The notes: generated by a model not told the origin, from the sequence alone. Positions 51,464 through 62,399 are shown, counted from the stretch's first letter. The stretch: DNA of 64,000 nucleotides from Carnegiea gigantea (GCA_029747015.1 JAKOGI010000107.1:804606-868605); one strand, 5' to 3'. Program-made: numbers and translations.

Positions 51464-53953
51464 ATGCGCAGGCGTAGTCAAAGGGATCAACCACTTGCCC
51501 CTTTTGACCCTGAAATCGAAGCCACTGCTCGATGGCAAAGCGGTGAAAGGAGAAGGCACCAAGCACAAATACAGATGGCCGAGCAAAGCCAAAGAGTGCT
51601 GCGAGATTATGCCTTGCCACAAGTATCGGGCGTAACCTCCTCCATCGTTAGCCCCGCCATCGAGGCTAACAACTTCGAGCTCAGCCCTGCACTGATCACA
51701 TTCGTGGAGAGGGAGCAATTCAGCGGGCACCCCTCGGAGAACCCCAACGTGCACCTTCGCAGGTTCTTAGCGAAGTGTGATACCATCAAGCTAAATGGGG
51801 TGTCTACTGATGCAATCCGGCTGCGGCTCTTCCCATTCTCACTGCGGGATAGAGCCAGTGACTGGCTTCAGAACGAGGAGCCCAACTCGTTCACCACGTG
51901 GGAAGTACTCTCCAAAGCATTCCTCAGCAAGTACTTCCCACCTGGCAAGACTGCCAAGCTGAGGACAGACATCACCTCCTTTGCCCAGCAGGATGGTGAG
52001 TCTCTATATGAGGCGTGGGAGAGATTCAAGGACCTCCAGCGCCAGTGCCCCCACCATGGAGTTCCCGACTGGCTCCTAATCCAAACCTTCTACAATGGAT
52101 TAGAGCGGTCGGTGAAGATTTCAGTTGATGCTGCAGCAGGGGGTGCTCTTATGGGCAAATCTATCGAAGCAGCAAAGGCGTTGTTGGAAGAGATGGCTTC
52201 CAACAACTATCATTGGTCGAGTGAGAAGGCCACCCCCAAGAGGGGCGGTGGCAGGCATGAGATTGACGCTGTGACGCTCCTAGCGAGCAGGGTGGACGCC
52301 CTTGCACAGCGCCTGGAGAAAGTGACCACCTCGTCAGCTACTTCTGTGGGGTCGTCCATGGGGATCTATGCTGTTTGTGAGGCCTGCGGTGTACAGGGCC
52401 ATACTGCCGTTGAGTGCTACAATGCCCCTTCTAGCATTGAGCACGTCAACGCCTATCATACCTACACCCAACCTCCTCAAAATAACCCCCACCCCACCTC
52501 CTACAACCAGGGTTGGAATACTCGTCCGAACCCCCTCTATAAAAACCCCAACCCTCACCCTCAGAACCCCAACCAGCCACCTGGTTTCCACCACCGAGCC
52601 CCCTACACTCCACCTCCTCCACCTCCTGAACCCACATCTCACCTGGAGAGCCTTATGGAGCGCTTCATAGCGACCCAGACTACGACAAATGAGACTCTCA
52701 AAGAAAATATTCAGGTATTGACCTCCAGAGTGGATTCCATGGCCGCCCATCAGAAAACCATGGATACACAGATTGCCCAGATTGCTCAGCAGGTGAGCCA
52801 CCTGTCCAGATCTCAGGGGCAACTTCCGGGTCAGACCGAGGTCAACCCCCGCCGCCAAGTCAATGCCATATCTACTGTGGGCGCGGGGTTAGAAGAGAGC
52901 CCAGTGATGGTTCTCCAGGAGGTAGTTCCGGTTTCTGCTTCTGCCGGAACTGAGGGAAAGGAGAAAAATGAGGGTCTGAGCCCTATTGAGGAAACCCGCC
53001 ATCAACCCATTGATCGCACTTACCACCCTCGAGTGCCTTTCCCTCAACGACTGGCATGGTCTGAGCTCGTTCAGCTTGAACCTAGATTCGAGCGATTTCT
53101 GGAAATCCTACGCCGAATCTATGCCAGTAGCCCCTTCTTGGAAACGCTCCAGAGTGCCCCTGCGCAATGGAAATTTTTACGAGAGCTCCTGTCCAAGAAG
53201 GGAGCATCTAGGGAGGCTTCTATAGCTTCCATTGGCGGCTCCTGCAGTGCGCTCTTGCAAAGGCGGTCGCCATCCAAGCTGCAGGATCCTGGCAGCTTCT
53301 CCATCCCTTGCTGTATAGGGGATGTGCAGATTGAGAGAGCTCTCTGCGATCTGGGCGCTAGTGTGAGTATCATGCCGCTCTCTCTCTGCAAGAAGCTGCG
53401 ATTATGGGACCCCACACCCACCAGCATCACTATTCAGCTCGCGGACTGCTCCATCAGGCGTCCTGTGGGCATCCTGGAGGACGTTCCGGTCCAGGTGGGG
53501 AATTTTCTGGTCCCGTGTGACTTTATCGTCCTTGATATGGACGATGCCTTTCCGCCCCCCTTCATCTTGGGTCGCCCCTTTCTCGCGACCGCAGGGGCTG
53601 TGATTGATGTGCAGATGGGCACCATGTCCTTCACCGTCTGTGGCGAGCGGGTGGATTTTCAATTTTTACCACCCATACCACCTCCCGCCCCAGGTGCACA
53701 CTCTGCGCTTGCGGCCCCGACCGTCTCCACTCCTCCAGCTGTCGTAAGAGTGGAACTTCATGACTGGGGTGGCGGATCCCATCTGCGGCCGCCTGCTCTG
53801 CCTCCCCGACCCCCACCGCCCACTACTGCTACTGGCGGGCCTCCTCAGGCGATACTGATGCCTGACTTTAGCCATGGGGAAGTGCTGGCTCACTCGTCAT
53901 TTCCTTCTTCCATCCCCACACCTCCCTACATCACACGAGCATCATATTCCTGA
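51464..53953 (+). CDS. Gag-protease polyprotein of the TR-GAG element
   Basis: An uninterrupted frame of 829 residues that should build the virus-like particle and mature it. Residues 80-215 are the retrotransposon gag core (RLFPFSLRDRASDWL, FLSKYFPPGKT, ESLYEAWERFKDL). A CX2CX4HX4C zinc knuckle uses C305, C308, H313 and C318. Residues 321-392 are rich in Pro and Asn. A likely coiled coil follows (393-450). The retropepsin-like domain has DLGAS at 629-633 as active site and ILGRPF at 701-706. The tail (735-829) is proline-rich. The start was chosen by comparison with the old copy, which aligns from the same MHRRSQ/MRRRSQ word. No RT follows the stop. The open frame in a young copy suggests Gag is still used. 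Confidence 0.93.
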   Translation: MRRRSQRDQPLAPFDPEIEATARWQSGERRRHQAQIQMAEQSQRVLRDYALPQVSGVTSSIVSPAIEANNFELSPALITFVEREQFSGHPSENPNVHLRRFLAKCDTIKLNGVSTDAIRLRLFPFSLRDRASDWLQNEEPNSFTTWEVLSKAFLSKYFPPGKTAKLRTDITSFAQQDGESLYEAWERFKDLQRQCPHHGVPDWLLIQTFYNGLERSVKISVDAAAGGALMGKSIEAAKALLEEMASNNYHWSSEKATPKRGGGRHEIDAVTLLASRVDALAQRLEKVTTSSATSVGSSMGIYAVCEACGVQGHTAVECYNAPSSIEHVNAYHTYTQPPQNNPHPTSYNQGWNTRPNPLYKNPNPHPQNPNQPPGFHHRAPYTPPPPPPEPTSHLESLMERFIATQTTTNETLKENIQVLTSRVDSMAAHQKTMDTQIAQIAQQVSHLSRSQGQLPGQTEVNPRRQVNAISTVGAGLEESPVMVLQEVVPVSASAGTEGKEKNEGLSPIEETRHQPIDRTYHPRVPFPQRLAWSELVQLEPRFERFLEILRRIYASSPFLETLQSAPAQWKFLRELLSKKGASREASIASIGGSCSALLQRRSPSKLQDPGSFSIPCCIGDVQIERALCDLGASVSIMPLSLCKKLRLWDPTPTSITIQLADCSIRRPVGILEDVPVQVGNFLVPCDFIVLDMDDAFPPPFILGRPFLATAGAVIDVQMGTMSFTVCGERVDFQFLPPIPPPAPGAHSALAAPTVSTPPAVVRVELHDWGGGSHLRPPALPPRPPPPTTATGGPPQAILMPDFSHGEVLAHSSFPSSIPTPPYITRASYS

Positions 53954-53989
53954 GGTAACGGTCAAGCTTAGGACCTAAAACAAGCGCTT

Positions 53990-54007
53990 CTTGGGAGGCA
54001 ACCCAAG
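53990..54007 (+). other. Post-gag hairpin CTTGGGAGGCAACCCAAG
   Basis: It has a six-pair stem and six-base loop AGGCAA, 37 bases after the gag stop, directly preceded by AAGCGCTT. It is conserved in the old copy at 49,323-49,340. Confidence 0.75.
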
Positions 54008-54115
54008 GTATTTATAGTTCTTAAAAAAAAAAAAAAAAAGCGAGTGTGTGTGTGTGTGTCACCCACCCTTTTCCCCCCTTTCCCTCCCCTTGTTTCTTTT
54101 CTGCGTCCTTTTCAT

Positions 54116-54150
54116 TGAGGACAATGAAAATCTCAAGCATGGGGGTGTGA
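54116..54150 (+). other. Internal polypurine-tract-like motif
   Basis: TTGAGGACAATGAAAATCTC runs into AAGCATGGGGGTGTGA. It repeats the true 3' PPT context at 55,831-55,865 (TTGAGGACAAGCAAGAGATA then AGCATGGGGGTGTGA). Confidence 0.65.
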
Positions 54151-54656
54151 GCTCGTCGCTTTCTGGTAACATTGTGGGGGTAGGTGATGATATCACTTGC
54201 ATTTGCATCATTTAGATAGGATTTCATGTCATGCACTTTGTTGTTTTTGCCTTTTTATTTTATTCGAGCATATAGTTTAGAGCATATAGGATTAGCTTTT
54301 GCATTCAAAAGGAGAAATGATCGAGTCGGGCATTCGTAAGCTTCTCAGGTACCATCTCTTACCCTTCTCTTCATTATCCTTTATAACTTTATTGCTTTAG
54401 TAGTTAGTTTTATTGCTTTGAAAAAAAAAAAATTTACAGTTTGCGAAAACCCCTCTTGTGATGAGATTGAAAGGGGTGATGATTGATTGATCATGTTGGG
54501 TTGTGTGTTGAGGCGTAACTTATCTTGGTGTGAGTTTTTGGGCAAATTGTGTTTGTTTTGTCATCTGTAGTTTCTTCGCCCTGTGTTGCATGCTAGCTAC
54601 CCCTGAGATTCATGTGGCTTGACTTGACTAACCTTGATGAATGGGACATACCCCAG

Positions 54657-54790
54657 AGTAAGTCACTTGACTGTGGTAGGTTTACCCGTGAGATTTTGAG
54701 CCTAATGACTATTCATTACGTATAGTCTCCATTTCCCTTCATGTGTGACTCCTCCATGATGCATCTCTAGAACTTGGTCTTGTTCTCCTT
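54657..54790 (+). other. Conserved spacer block, young TR-GAG
   Basis: GTGGTAGGTTTACCCGTGAG, then ATTTTGAGCC, and after about 65 bases ATCTCTAGAACTTGGTC. It is shared with the older copy and with element Y. Confidence 0.7.
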
Positions 54791-55845
54791 GAAACTGCAT
54801 TTAGCAATTACATGTGCCGACATGATTGAGGCGATCTTTATTCATGTAGCCACATTAGCCAGAAAGCCACCCGTTGTTGCATGCTGTCCCTTTGCTAGCC
54901 CTTTGAGCCTTTCCCCCAGTCGTTGTTGTTGCACCACATTAATTACACGCTTGACCTGTGTATACTTCCTTCATCCTTGTCAAGGTGTCTAGTGGGGCGA
55001 TACTTCCACAATGTAGTTGGGCATGTTTGGGGCATTTGATCATTCACTGCGGGCATAATACTAGTGGCTTGTTTTGGGAAAATTGCGAATTAATTTTTGT
55101 ACTTCCAACGCTATCCAATGTGCATCCTTTTTTTTGCTTCTCAAAAAAAAAAAAAAAGAAAATGAAATGAGAAGTTGCAAATAAAACGGGTAGCATGGAA
55201 GCTTTTTGCAATAAGCTTGTTGTTTTCTCCTTGAGGTTTTTTGCGAGCTTTGCCACTCAATTCGTAAGTTGGTGTGAAGTTGTATCTATAATGCTGAATT
55301 GTGGAAGTGTTCCTGCTCCCTAGTCTTTGACTAATAGCTCCACTTTCCCAAATTATTCCACTTCTCACCTTTGACCTTAGCCCCATTACATCCCTATTGC
55401 AAGCCCTCATGATTGACACATTGCATATTGCATTCTCGTGGTGGAGAGTAGAGAACTTTACCAAGCATATGGTAGTTGCCTGATTGGTTGGAGTATTGAG
55501 CGTACCCTTGTTACATATTTCAAACACATTGAGGGGAGTGCTCCACTTTGCCCTAAAGTGAGGTCCTACCAGTCCTGCTTACTCACCATTTGTTAAGGAA
55601 GGTTATGTCTTACTATGTGCTTCAATATTTGGGGTATGTTGTGTGTTTCATATGGGCAAGATGATTCATGGGTGACATTGCATACATTTTCATTGAGATT
55701 ATCTGCCGCACCTTGACTGGACTACCTTCTATGCATGATTAGCGTGATTCATCGGCATCCATCCTCTCCCTTGAAGAGGGTGTGTTTAGAGGTCCACCAT
55801 CCTCCCTGATTTTTCATAGCATAGTCTTGCTTGAGGACAAGCAAG

Positions 55846-55862
55846 AGATAAGCATGGGGGTG
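55846..55862 (+). other. 3' polypurine tract of the young TR-GAG element
   Basis: AGATAAGCATGGGGGTG directly abuts the 3' LTR start TGATGAACC. Confidence 0.8.
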
Positions 55863-57312
55863 TGATGAACCTCTATTTTGTACTATTTTTAGCCCCTATT
55901 TGACCCATTTCCCCCCCGTTTTCACGTTTAATTGTGTTAAGGAAGGGTCAAATCGGCCTCCTTTTGCATACTTTTAACTCATATAACATCTTTCGATATT
56001 TTCAGGAACTCTATTGAAGAAACAGAAAGATGAACAGCATTTAGCAGAAAGGAGTGCCAAGAAGGCGAGAAAAGCTACGAAAAAGCGTCGCACGGAAGCC
56101 CCGGAGAATCGGACACACGCGACAAGGAAAAACCGCGACGACCCGACAAACCCGAACCGGCGCCACGTGGCATGGCCTAGCCGTGCCACGCGGCACGACC
56201 GTGCCACATGGCACGGTGTGGCCGTGCCACTTGGCACGACCGTGCCACATGGCACGGCCTGGCCGTGCTGTGTGGCATGGTTGTCCTTTTTTCGCCGGGT
56301 CCCGCGTTTTCGTCCGGCAGAAATTTGGCACGGGGCCCCCGTGCCGTCTGGCACGACCGTGCCACTTTAGTTGTCGCTGTTTTATCGTGTTTTGGGATTG
56401 TAATTCCGGGTTTTATTCATTCTACCTTTTCTTCTCTCTCGTTTTAGGCGATTTCTAGGGCTCTTAGGTTTTGCTTATTGTGCTATTGAATTCAAGCTTT
56501 GGATCAAAATTTGTTGACGCTTTCGATTGAATATTGTTGCAGATTGTTCAGGGTACACCTTTCTACCCCTTTTCTTTCGTTTTAGTTCAAGTTCTATATT
56601 CCTTGACATGTTATTGTTCTTGATTGAGATGTTGTTTGAAAACATGTTTAGCGGCTAAATTCCTTAATCTTGGATTGGGCGTAGCCCCTGTGATGTAAAT
56701 TGGATTGTTAATTCTAGGTTTTTGTGAATTACGCCAGAGTATAATTGAACTCTCACTTAGCATGCCAGGTGTTCGATGAATTGCCTGAGAGGGTTTCATT
56801 CATGTTCTTAATTAGAGTTTAGGAGACTAACGAAAGTTAGGTCCTTTACTTAGAGTAGCTTTGTGAGCAATTGAATTACTTGACACGAAAGTAGTTGGGG
56901 GTGCAATTGGGAATTTAAATTACATGATCTTGTGGTCTTGTTATTCTAGTTTCACGAAAGTCGACAACTAGGTTAGTCTGATCAGTCTAATGACCTTCGA
57001 AAGTAGGCGTAGATGCTTTAAACCGGTAATAATTCCATTTCAATTATCTTACAGGCAGATTCACACGACCTAGTGTATTTTCCAATGAACATCATAGTGC
57101 GGTGAACCCCAATCCAGGATTTTCTTCTCATTATTGTCTTAGACCAAATAGAGTTAGAATTAGTTAAACCAACTTCACTCGACAACTGCCTAGCTTGAGT
57201 TAGTCCAATTAGTTCTAGTAGTTGAAACAAGTTCCCTGTGGATTCGACCCGTACTTGCCGGTTGCTAGCTACAGCTACGCCGTGCACTTGCGGTTAAGTA
57301 AAACTGCTAACA
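55863..57312 (+). repeat. 3' LTR of the young TR-GAG element
   Basis: 1,450 bp; the extra 40 bases relative to the 5' LTR lie in the palindromic array (56,158-56,365). Confidence 0.95.
56158..56365. repeat. Expanded palindromic array in the young 3' LTR
   Basis: Compared with 50,193-50,352 it has about one extra GTGCCAC...GGCACG unit pair near 56,200-56,245. The GGCACGGGGCCCCCGTGCC palindrome is kept. Confidence 0.8.
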
Positions 57313-57317
57313 GCAGT

Positions 57318-59295
57318 CTGCTAGCTGAATAGTCATGCTGGTGGGAGTGAGGTTCCGCAATTGCAGCTTCTTGCAGAGAAAAAGCGGCATGAGGCTCACG
57401 CTGGCGCCCAGATCGCAGAGGGCTCTCTCAATCTATGTATCTCCTATGTACCATGGGATAGAGAAACTGCCACGATCCTGCAATTTCGATGACGATCGCT
57501 TCTGGAAGAGTGAGCTGTAGGATCCGCTAATGGGGGCCACTGAAGCGTCCCCAGGTTATCCCTTCTTAGATAGGAGCTCTCTCAAAAACTTCAAATGGAC
57601 AGGGGCATCCTTGAGAGCTTCCAGGAAGGGCCTACTGACAAAGATTCGGCGTAGGGTCTCTAAGAATCGTGCGAATCTAGATTCAAGTTGAGATAGCTTA
57701 GACCATGCTAATCGTTGGGGGAAAGGCACTGGGGGATGATAAGTGCGAGCGAGAGGTGGAAGAGTAGGCTCCCCAGCAGAACTCAGATTCTCTTCTCTGT
57801 TCTTCCCCTCTATTCCTGTAGAATCAGGAATTTGAACTACCTCCTGGAGAACCATCACCGGGCTCTCCTCTAACCTCTCTCCCATCGTGGAGATGGCATT
57901 GGCGTGACCTCAGGGGTTAATCTTGGGCTGGCCTCGTAGATGCCCTTGAGGCCGAGATAGGTGGCTCACCTGTTGGGCGATCTGGGCGATCTGAGTATCC
58001 ATCGTCTTCTGATGGGTGGCCATAGCATCGACTCTGGAGGTCAGTAGGTTGATTAACTCACTAAGAGTCTCGTTGGTTTTAGTTTGGGTCGCTATGAAGC
58101 GCTCCATGAGACTCTTCAGGTGGAATGTGGGTTCAGGAGGTTGAGGGGGTAGATTGTAGGGAGCTCTGTTGTGGAAACCAGGTGGTTGAACAGAACTCTG
58201 GGGGTGAGGGTTGAGATTTTTGTATAGAGGGTTTGGGTGACTCTTCCAACCCTGCCTATAGGTGGTGGGTTGGGGGTTATTTTGTGGTGGTGGGAAGTGT
58301 TCAATGCTAGGGGGAGCATTGTAACACTCAACAGAGGTATGTCCCTGTATACCACAGGCTTCACAATATGCACAGGCCCCCATTGATGGCCCCACAGAAG
58401 TAACTGATGGGGTAACCACTTTATCCAGTCACTGTGCGAGGGCGTCCACCCTGCTAGCTAGGAGTGTCACAACGTCCACCTCATGTCTGCCACCGCCTTG
58501 CTTGGGGGTGGCTCTCTCACTCGACCAGTGATAATTGTTAGAAGTCATCTCTTTTAACAAGGCCTTCGCAACTTCGATTGACTTGCCCATTAGAGTACCT
58601 CCTGCTGCGGCATCAACTGAGATCTTCACTGACTGCTCTAACCCATTGTAGAAGGTTTAGATTAGGAGCCAGTCAGGAACTCCGTGGTGGGGGCACTGCC
58701 GCCGGAGGTCTTTGAACCTCTCCCAGGCCTCGTAAAGGGATTCCCTATCCTGCTGGGCGAAGGATGTGATGTCCGTCCTCAGCTTGGCAGTCTTGCCATG
58801 TGGGAAGTACTTGTTGAGGAACGCCTTGGATAGGACCTCCCAGGTGATGAACGAGTTGGGCTCCCCGTTCTGCGGCTAGTCGCTGGCTCTATCCTTCAGA
58901 GAGAAAGGAAAGAGCTGTAGGCGGATCGCATCGGTGGACAGCCTGTTGAGTTTTATGGTGTTACACTTCGCAAGGAATATGCGAAGGTGCACGTTAGGGT
59001 TGTCCGAGGGGTGGCCATCGAATTGATCTCGCTCCAAAAACGTCACCAAGGCGGGACTGAGCTTGAAATTGTTAGCCTCAATCGTGGCCGTGGGGCTAAC
59101 GATGAAGGAGGTTATGCCTGATGCTTGTAGTAGGGCATAGTCTCGCAGCACTCTCTGGCCTTGCTTAGCCATCACAATTTCCACCCTCTTCCTTCTTCTT
59201 GCTTCTCCACCTCGCTGTCGTGCGGTTGCTTCGATTTTAGGGTTGAATGGGACAAGGTTTTGAGGCCCTTGGCTTCTCCTGTGCATATACAACAA
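57318..59295 (-). pseudogene. Gag-protease gene of the older TR-GAG element, upstream part
   Basis: It reads from about 59,295 downward and aligns with residues 1-665 of the young protein. Visible words are RRSQ, DRASD, YHWSSERATP, the knuckle CEACGIQGHTSVEC (near 58,350), FPQRLAWSKL and ALCDLGASVSLMPL (protease). Lesions include a Trp-to-stop at about 58,875, stops near 58,660, 58,430, 57,908 and 57,554, and small indels. It stops at the insertion point and resumes at 49,886. Confidence 0.88.
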
Positions 59296-59415
59296 ACATT
59301 ACCACGGCGTAAACAGTTTCAAGCAAGAATAAGGAAGAACAAGAAGGTGCAAAAATAAAAAGAAAAGCATAGCCTAGAGTACGCAAATCGGTTCTAATAT
59401 TGAAAGGTGCAAGTT

Positions 59416-59430
59416 TCCCAGCAATAGCGC
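59416..59430 (-). other. Degenerate PBS of the older TR-GAG element
   Basis: The minus strand reads GCGCTATTGCTGGGA, against GCGCCGTTGCCGGGG in the young copy. Confidence 0.7.
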
Positions 59431-59438
59431 CAAAGACT

Positions 59439-60813
59439 TGCTAGTCTTAAAATGTGTTAACGCAAGTGCACGGTGTAGCTGTAGCTAGCAACCGACAAGT
59501 ACGGGTCGAATCCACAGGGAACTTTACTTTCAACTACTAGAACTAGATTATTCTACCCAAGCTAGGCAATCACAATTGGAGTTTTGTAGCTTAATTAAGG
59601 GAAACAATAACAACTAAAAGATGGAATAAATAGCAGAAGAGTAAACACCTAGGTTGGAATTAAAAACACGATTATACTAGTGAATCAGTTACTAGCCCTA
59701 CCAAACATTCCCAAGCAGGCATCACAAATGGATAGATTGTCAATTAAGTCCATCTCCTCCCTTTCTCAAGGGTCGAAGACTAATCCTAGAACTATAGTTG
59801 CCTATTCTCATGGGACTAAAAGTTGAAGGATTACAAGGTCTACAATTTCAAATCCCAATTAGAATCTTAATTATTTTCATATTAAAACCCTAATCGTCTA
59901 CTAAGTCGTACTAGGTAAAGGTTTCATCTCTCAACGCTCCCCTAAACCCTAATAAGGAGGATGAATGCTCTTTTAAGCATTTCATCGAGCATGCGGCGTG
60001 CATAGTAGAATTCACAATTACAAAACAAAGGGAAAGCAGGGATTGGGCCAATTCATGATTCAACAATACACATTCGACGTTAATCCCAACCTAAGTTAGA
60101 AGATTTAGCCACAATCATGTTTAAAACAATAATCCAATAACTCAATTTAATAACCATGGCATCCAAACTTTAGAACAATTAAGAACAAGAGGAGAGAGAA
60201 TTAAGATAAAGAACCTTAAATTAATCACATGAATTAACGGTATAACAAACTTCACTCCAATAGCGAATTCAAAAGTGTGAAAATAAAACTCTCTAGTAAA
60301 ACCTAAGAATCGCCTAAGAAACTATCTAGGGAAAGAAAACTGAATCCCCCTCAAAACAACCCCGAAGGAAAATTTAAGTCGCGATGCAGAATAGGGGTGG
60401 CATAGTCGTGCTCCGAGGCACGGTAGGACCGTGCCAAAAATCTGGCACAACCGGCCAAAAACATAACAAGTGGCACCGGCGTGCCATTTGGCACGGTCGT
60501 GCCCCTTGGCGTCTTCGGCCGGTTGTGTCGGTTTTCATGGCTCGACTGTGCTATCCATGTTCGATTTCTTGGGACTTCCGTGCGACGCTTTTTCGTGGCT
60601 TTAAACTCGCCTCCTTAGCACTCCTTTTTGCTAAATGTCGTCCATCTTTCCGTTTCTTCGACAAAGTCCCTGAAAATACCAAAAGATGCTATATGAGTAA
60701 AATGTACGCTAAAGGAGGTTAATTCGACCCTTCCATTAGTAAGATTGAACATGCAAACACTGAGAGAAGGGGTCGATTAGGGGTTGAAATTGGGACCAAA
60801 TACAGGTTCATCA
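59439..60813 (-). repeat. 5' LTR of the older TR-GAG element
   Basis: 1,375 bp, minus TGATGAACC...TAGCA. It pairs with 46,054-47,449, with many more differences than the young pair. The GGCACG array lies at 60,415-60,510. Confidence 0.88.
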
Positions 60814-60818
60814 CTATT

Positions 60819-62350
60819 ATTATGAAGCACCTTCTAGCATGCAATGAGCCTAAAATCTCTTACTGAAAAGAGAACAGTTTCTTAGGTATCATAGCAAGGC
60901 TAGTGTCATTTAATTGTTCGAGTAATTACTTGAATGGAAGAAATCCTTTACAGCTAAAATAATATATGGACCACATACCTTCCATGTTTCTTTAAAAAAA
61001 CCAACTCAAGTAGTCATCTGGTCTAGAGCTTTTGCCTTACGCAGTTTTGATCCCTTCATCTCTAATAGGAGGGACGATTGATCACCTTGAGCAACAAATA
61101 ATGTTCCCAATAACAATAATGATAGAATCCACCTCCATAGTAGCATCTGATGGAAAATCCAATAAGGCTTGATAAAACCTCACAAAGGGGTCTTCCACAT
61201 ATTCAAAACTATATCGCCCATATGATCCTAGATGGAAAAATTATGTTCTGTGGAACTGTAGCTCTAATATAGTTATAAAAATAAGTTGCATTAGTATCCT
61301 TATAATGATCCAATTAGCTTTAGCTTTTGATGTAAAAAAGCTCATCACAGTAGAATTGTTTCCCTTGAATTTAACGACAACCTCCAATTCTTGCTTTGCA
61401 AGCTCAACACTCCAAGATTTGGTAACTAATTTATTCTGAATGTCCCCCATATGTACTCTAGCATGTGTGGTCTGAACTTTAATATGGAAGAAATCACTTT
61501 AGATAATCTTTAAGACATTTCCATGCAGGCACCACTTGATACGTTTGGGTCCCGTAATCTACTTATTCCAATTTGTATACACAAAAGATTCAAATTGCTC
61601 ATGTGAACTCCACATGTTAAAATATTTGAACTATCAAGGAACCAATTTCATCTCCAAAAAATTAACCACCATTGGAGAATGATCGGGGATCTCAAGATGT
61701 AAAAAAATGAGTTTTACTTTCACAGAAGCAATCCAACCTCAGAGTTCCATGTCAATTCTAGGTCTTAACAAAATCCTAGGTCTTTTTGAATGTTTGTTGT
61801 TATCTGAAAAGAAAGAACCAGTGTCCTTGAACTCTTATAATCCACAAACCTCAATACAAGTTTTGAAATGCATAATTTCATTCCCAGAAGGTATATTCCC
61901 CCAAATCTGTCATTAACAAACAAAATATTGTTAAAATCACTGTGGACCACTCAAGGTCCTCAATTTGTGCTCCATAAAATTTCACGGACTTCCCATAGCT
62001 TCTTTCTCTCATTGTTATAATTTGAGCCATAAATTAGGGTAAGATAAACTAGTGACATGGACAACGCAACAATGAATATTCTACTCAGACATTCCATCAT
62101 CCAAATCCTTCCTCTCCTATCGTAGCTAACGTTATAGATGAAGCACCAACCATAAAAAATATTACTCACCACAAATCCCCTTTTTTTGGACTTTATTTTC
62201 CAAAGCTCCAAACAGTACCAATTTATCCAGTGTAGGAAGACTCTTTATTTCTTTTTGTTTATCATAGTGATTGAGTCCTCTTATGTTCTAAAACCCCAAA
62301 CGATCCATTGCAATATATAGTGAAATAACCTGCTTTTTCAATCTCATTTT
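60819..62350 (-). pseudogene. LINE copy B, ORF2 endonuclease and RT start
   Basis: On the minus strand GEEGFG and HSDFNNILFVNDRFGG (about 61,950-61,905) mark the AP-endonuclease domain with its DFN motif. MSFFTSKAKANW (about 61,350) marks the linker before RT. Near 60,860 the frame reads FRLIAC-x-KVLH and joins across the nested LTR elements to SRL, VVLPSLI at 46,053. Multiple stops and frameshifts are present. Confidence 0.65.
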
Positions 62351-62399
62351 GATCAGAAATAGATTGAACAAAAGGTCTATTCTCTCCTAGTAGAATATC

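Larger units (their letters stand above)
54008..55845 (+). other. Non-coding spacer of the young TR-GAG element
   Basis: A poly-A run (54,023-54,039), a (GT)n run (54,043-54,059), no domain-bearing frame, and several blocks shared with the older element. It occupies the place where pol would be. Confidence 0.75.
49892..57312 (+). mobile_element. Young intact TR-GAG non-autonomous LTR retrotransposon
   Basis: The 7,421-bp element is flanked by an exact GCAGT duplication (49,887-49,891 and 57,313-57,317). In order it has the 5' LTR (49,892-51,301), a PBS, one long Gag-protease frame (51,464-53,953), a 1.9-kb non-coding spacer, a polypurine tract and the 3' LTR (55,863-57,312). By eye the LTRs differ at about ten or eleven bases plus short indels, so insertion is recent. 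There is no RT, RNase H or integrase, so it must use enzymes in trans. An Athila-like autonomous partner is suggested by the tRNA-Asp-type PBS, but that is inference. Confidence 0.92.
46054..60813 (-). mobile_element. Older TR-GAG type non-autonomous LTR retrotransposon
   Basis: The LTRs are 59,439-60,813 (5') and 46,054-47,449 (3'), flanked by an exact CTATT target duplication (46,049-46,053 and 60,814-60,818). Internally it has a PBS remnant, a decayed gag-protease, and a spacer without RT or integrase. The younger sister element interrupts it in the protease region. Without that insertion it would be about 7,334 bp, nearly the same as the young copy (7,421 bp), so absence of pol is a family feature, not a local deletion. 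Confidence 0.9.

Noticed and set aside
52334..52858. 174-codon minus-strand frame inside gag
   Set aside because: It is a shadow of the GC-rich, proline-rich gag frame. The plus-strand frame is supported by homology and by the old copy.
54023..54059. Poly-A followed by GT repeat as a possible transcript end
   Set aside because: It lies inside the retrotransposon spacer before the PPT and LTR, and is more simply a microsatellite.
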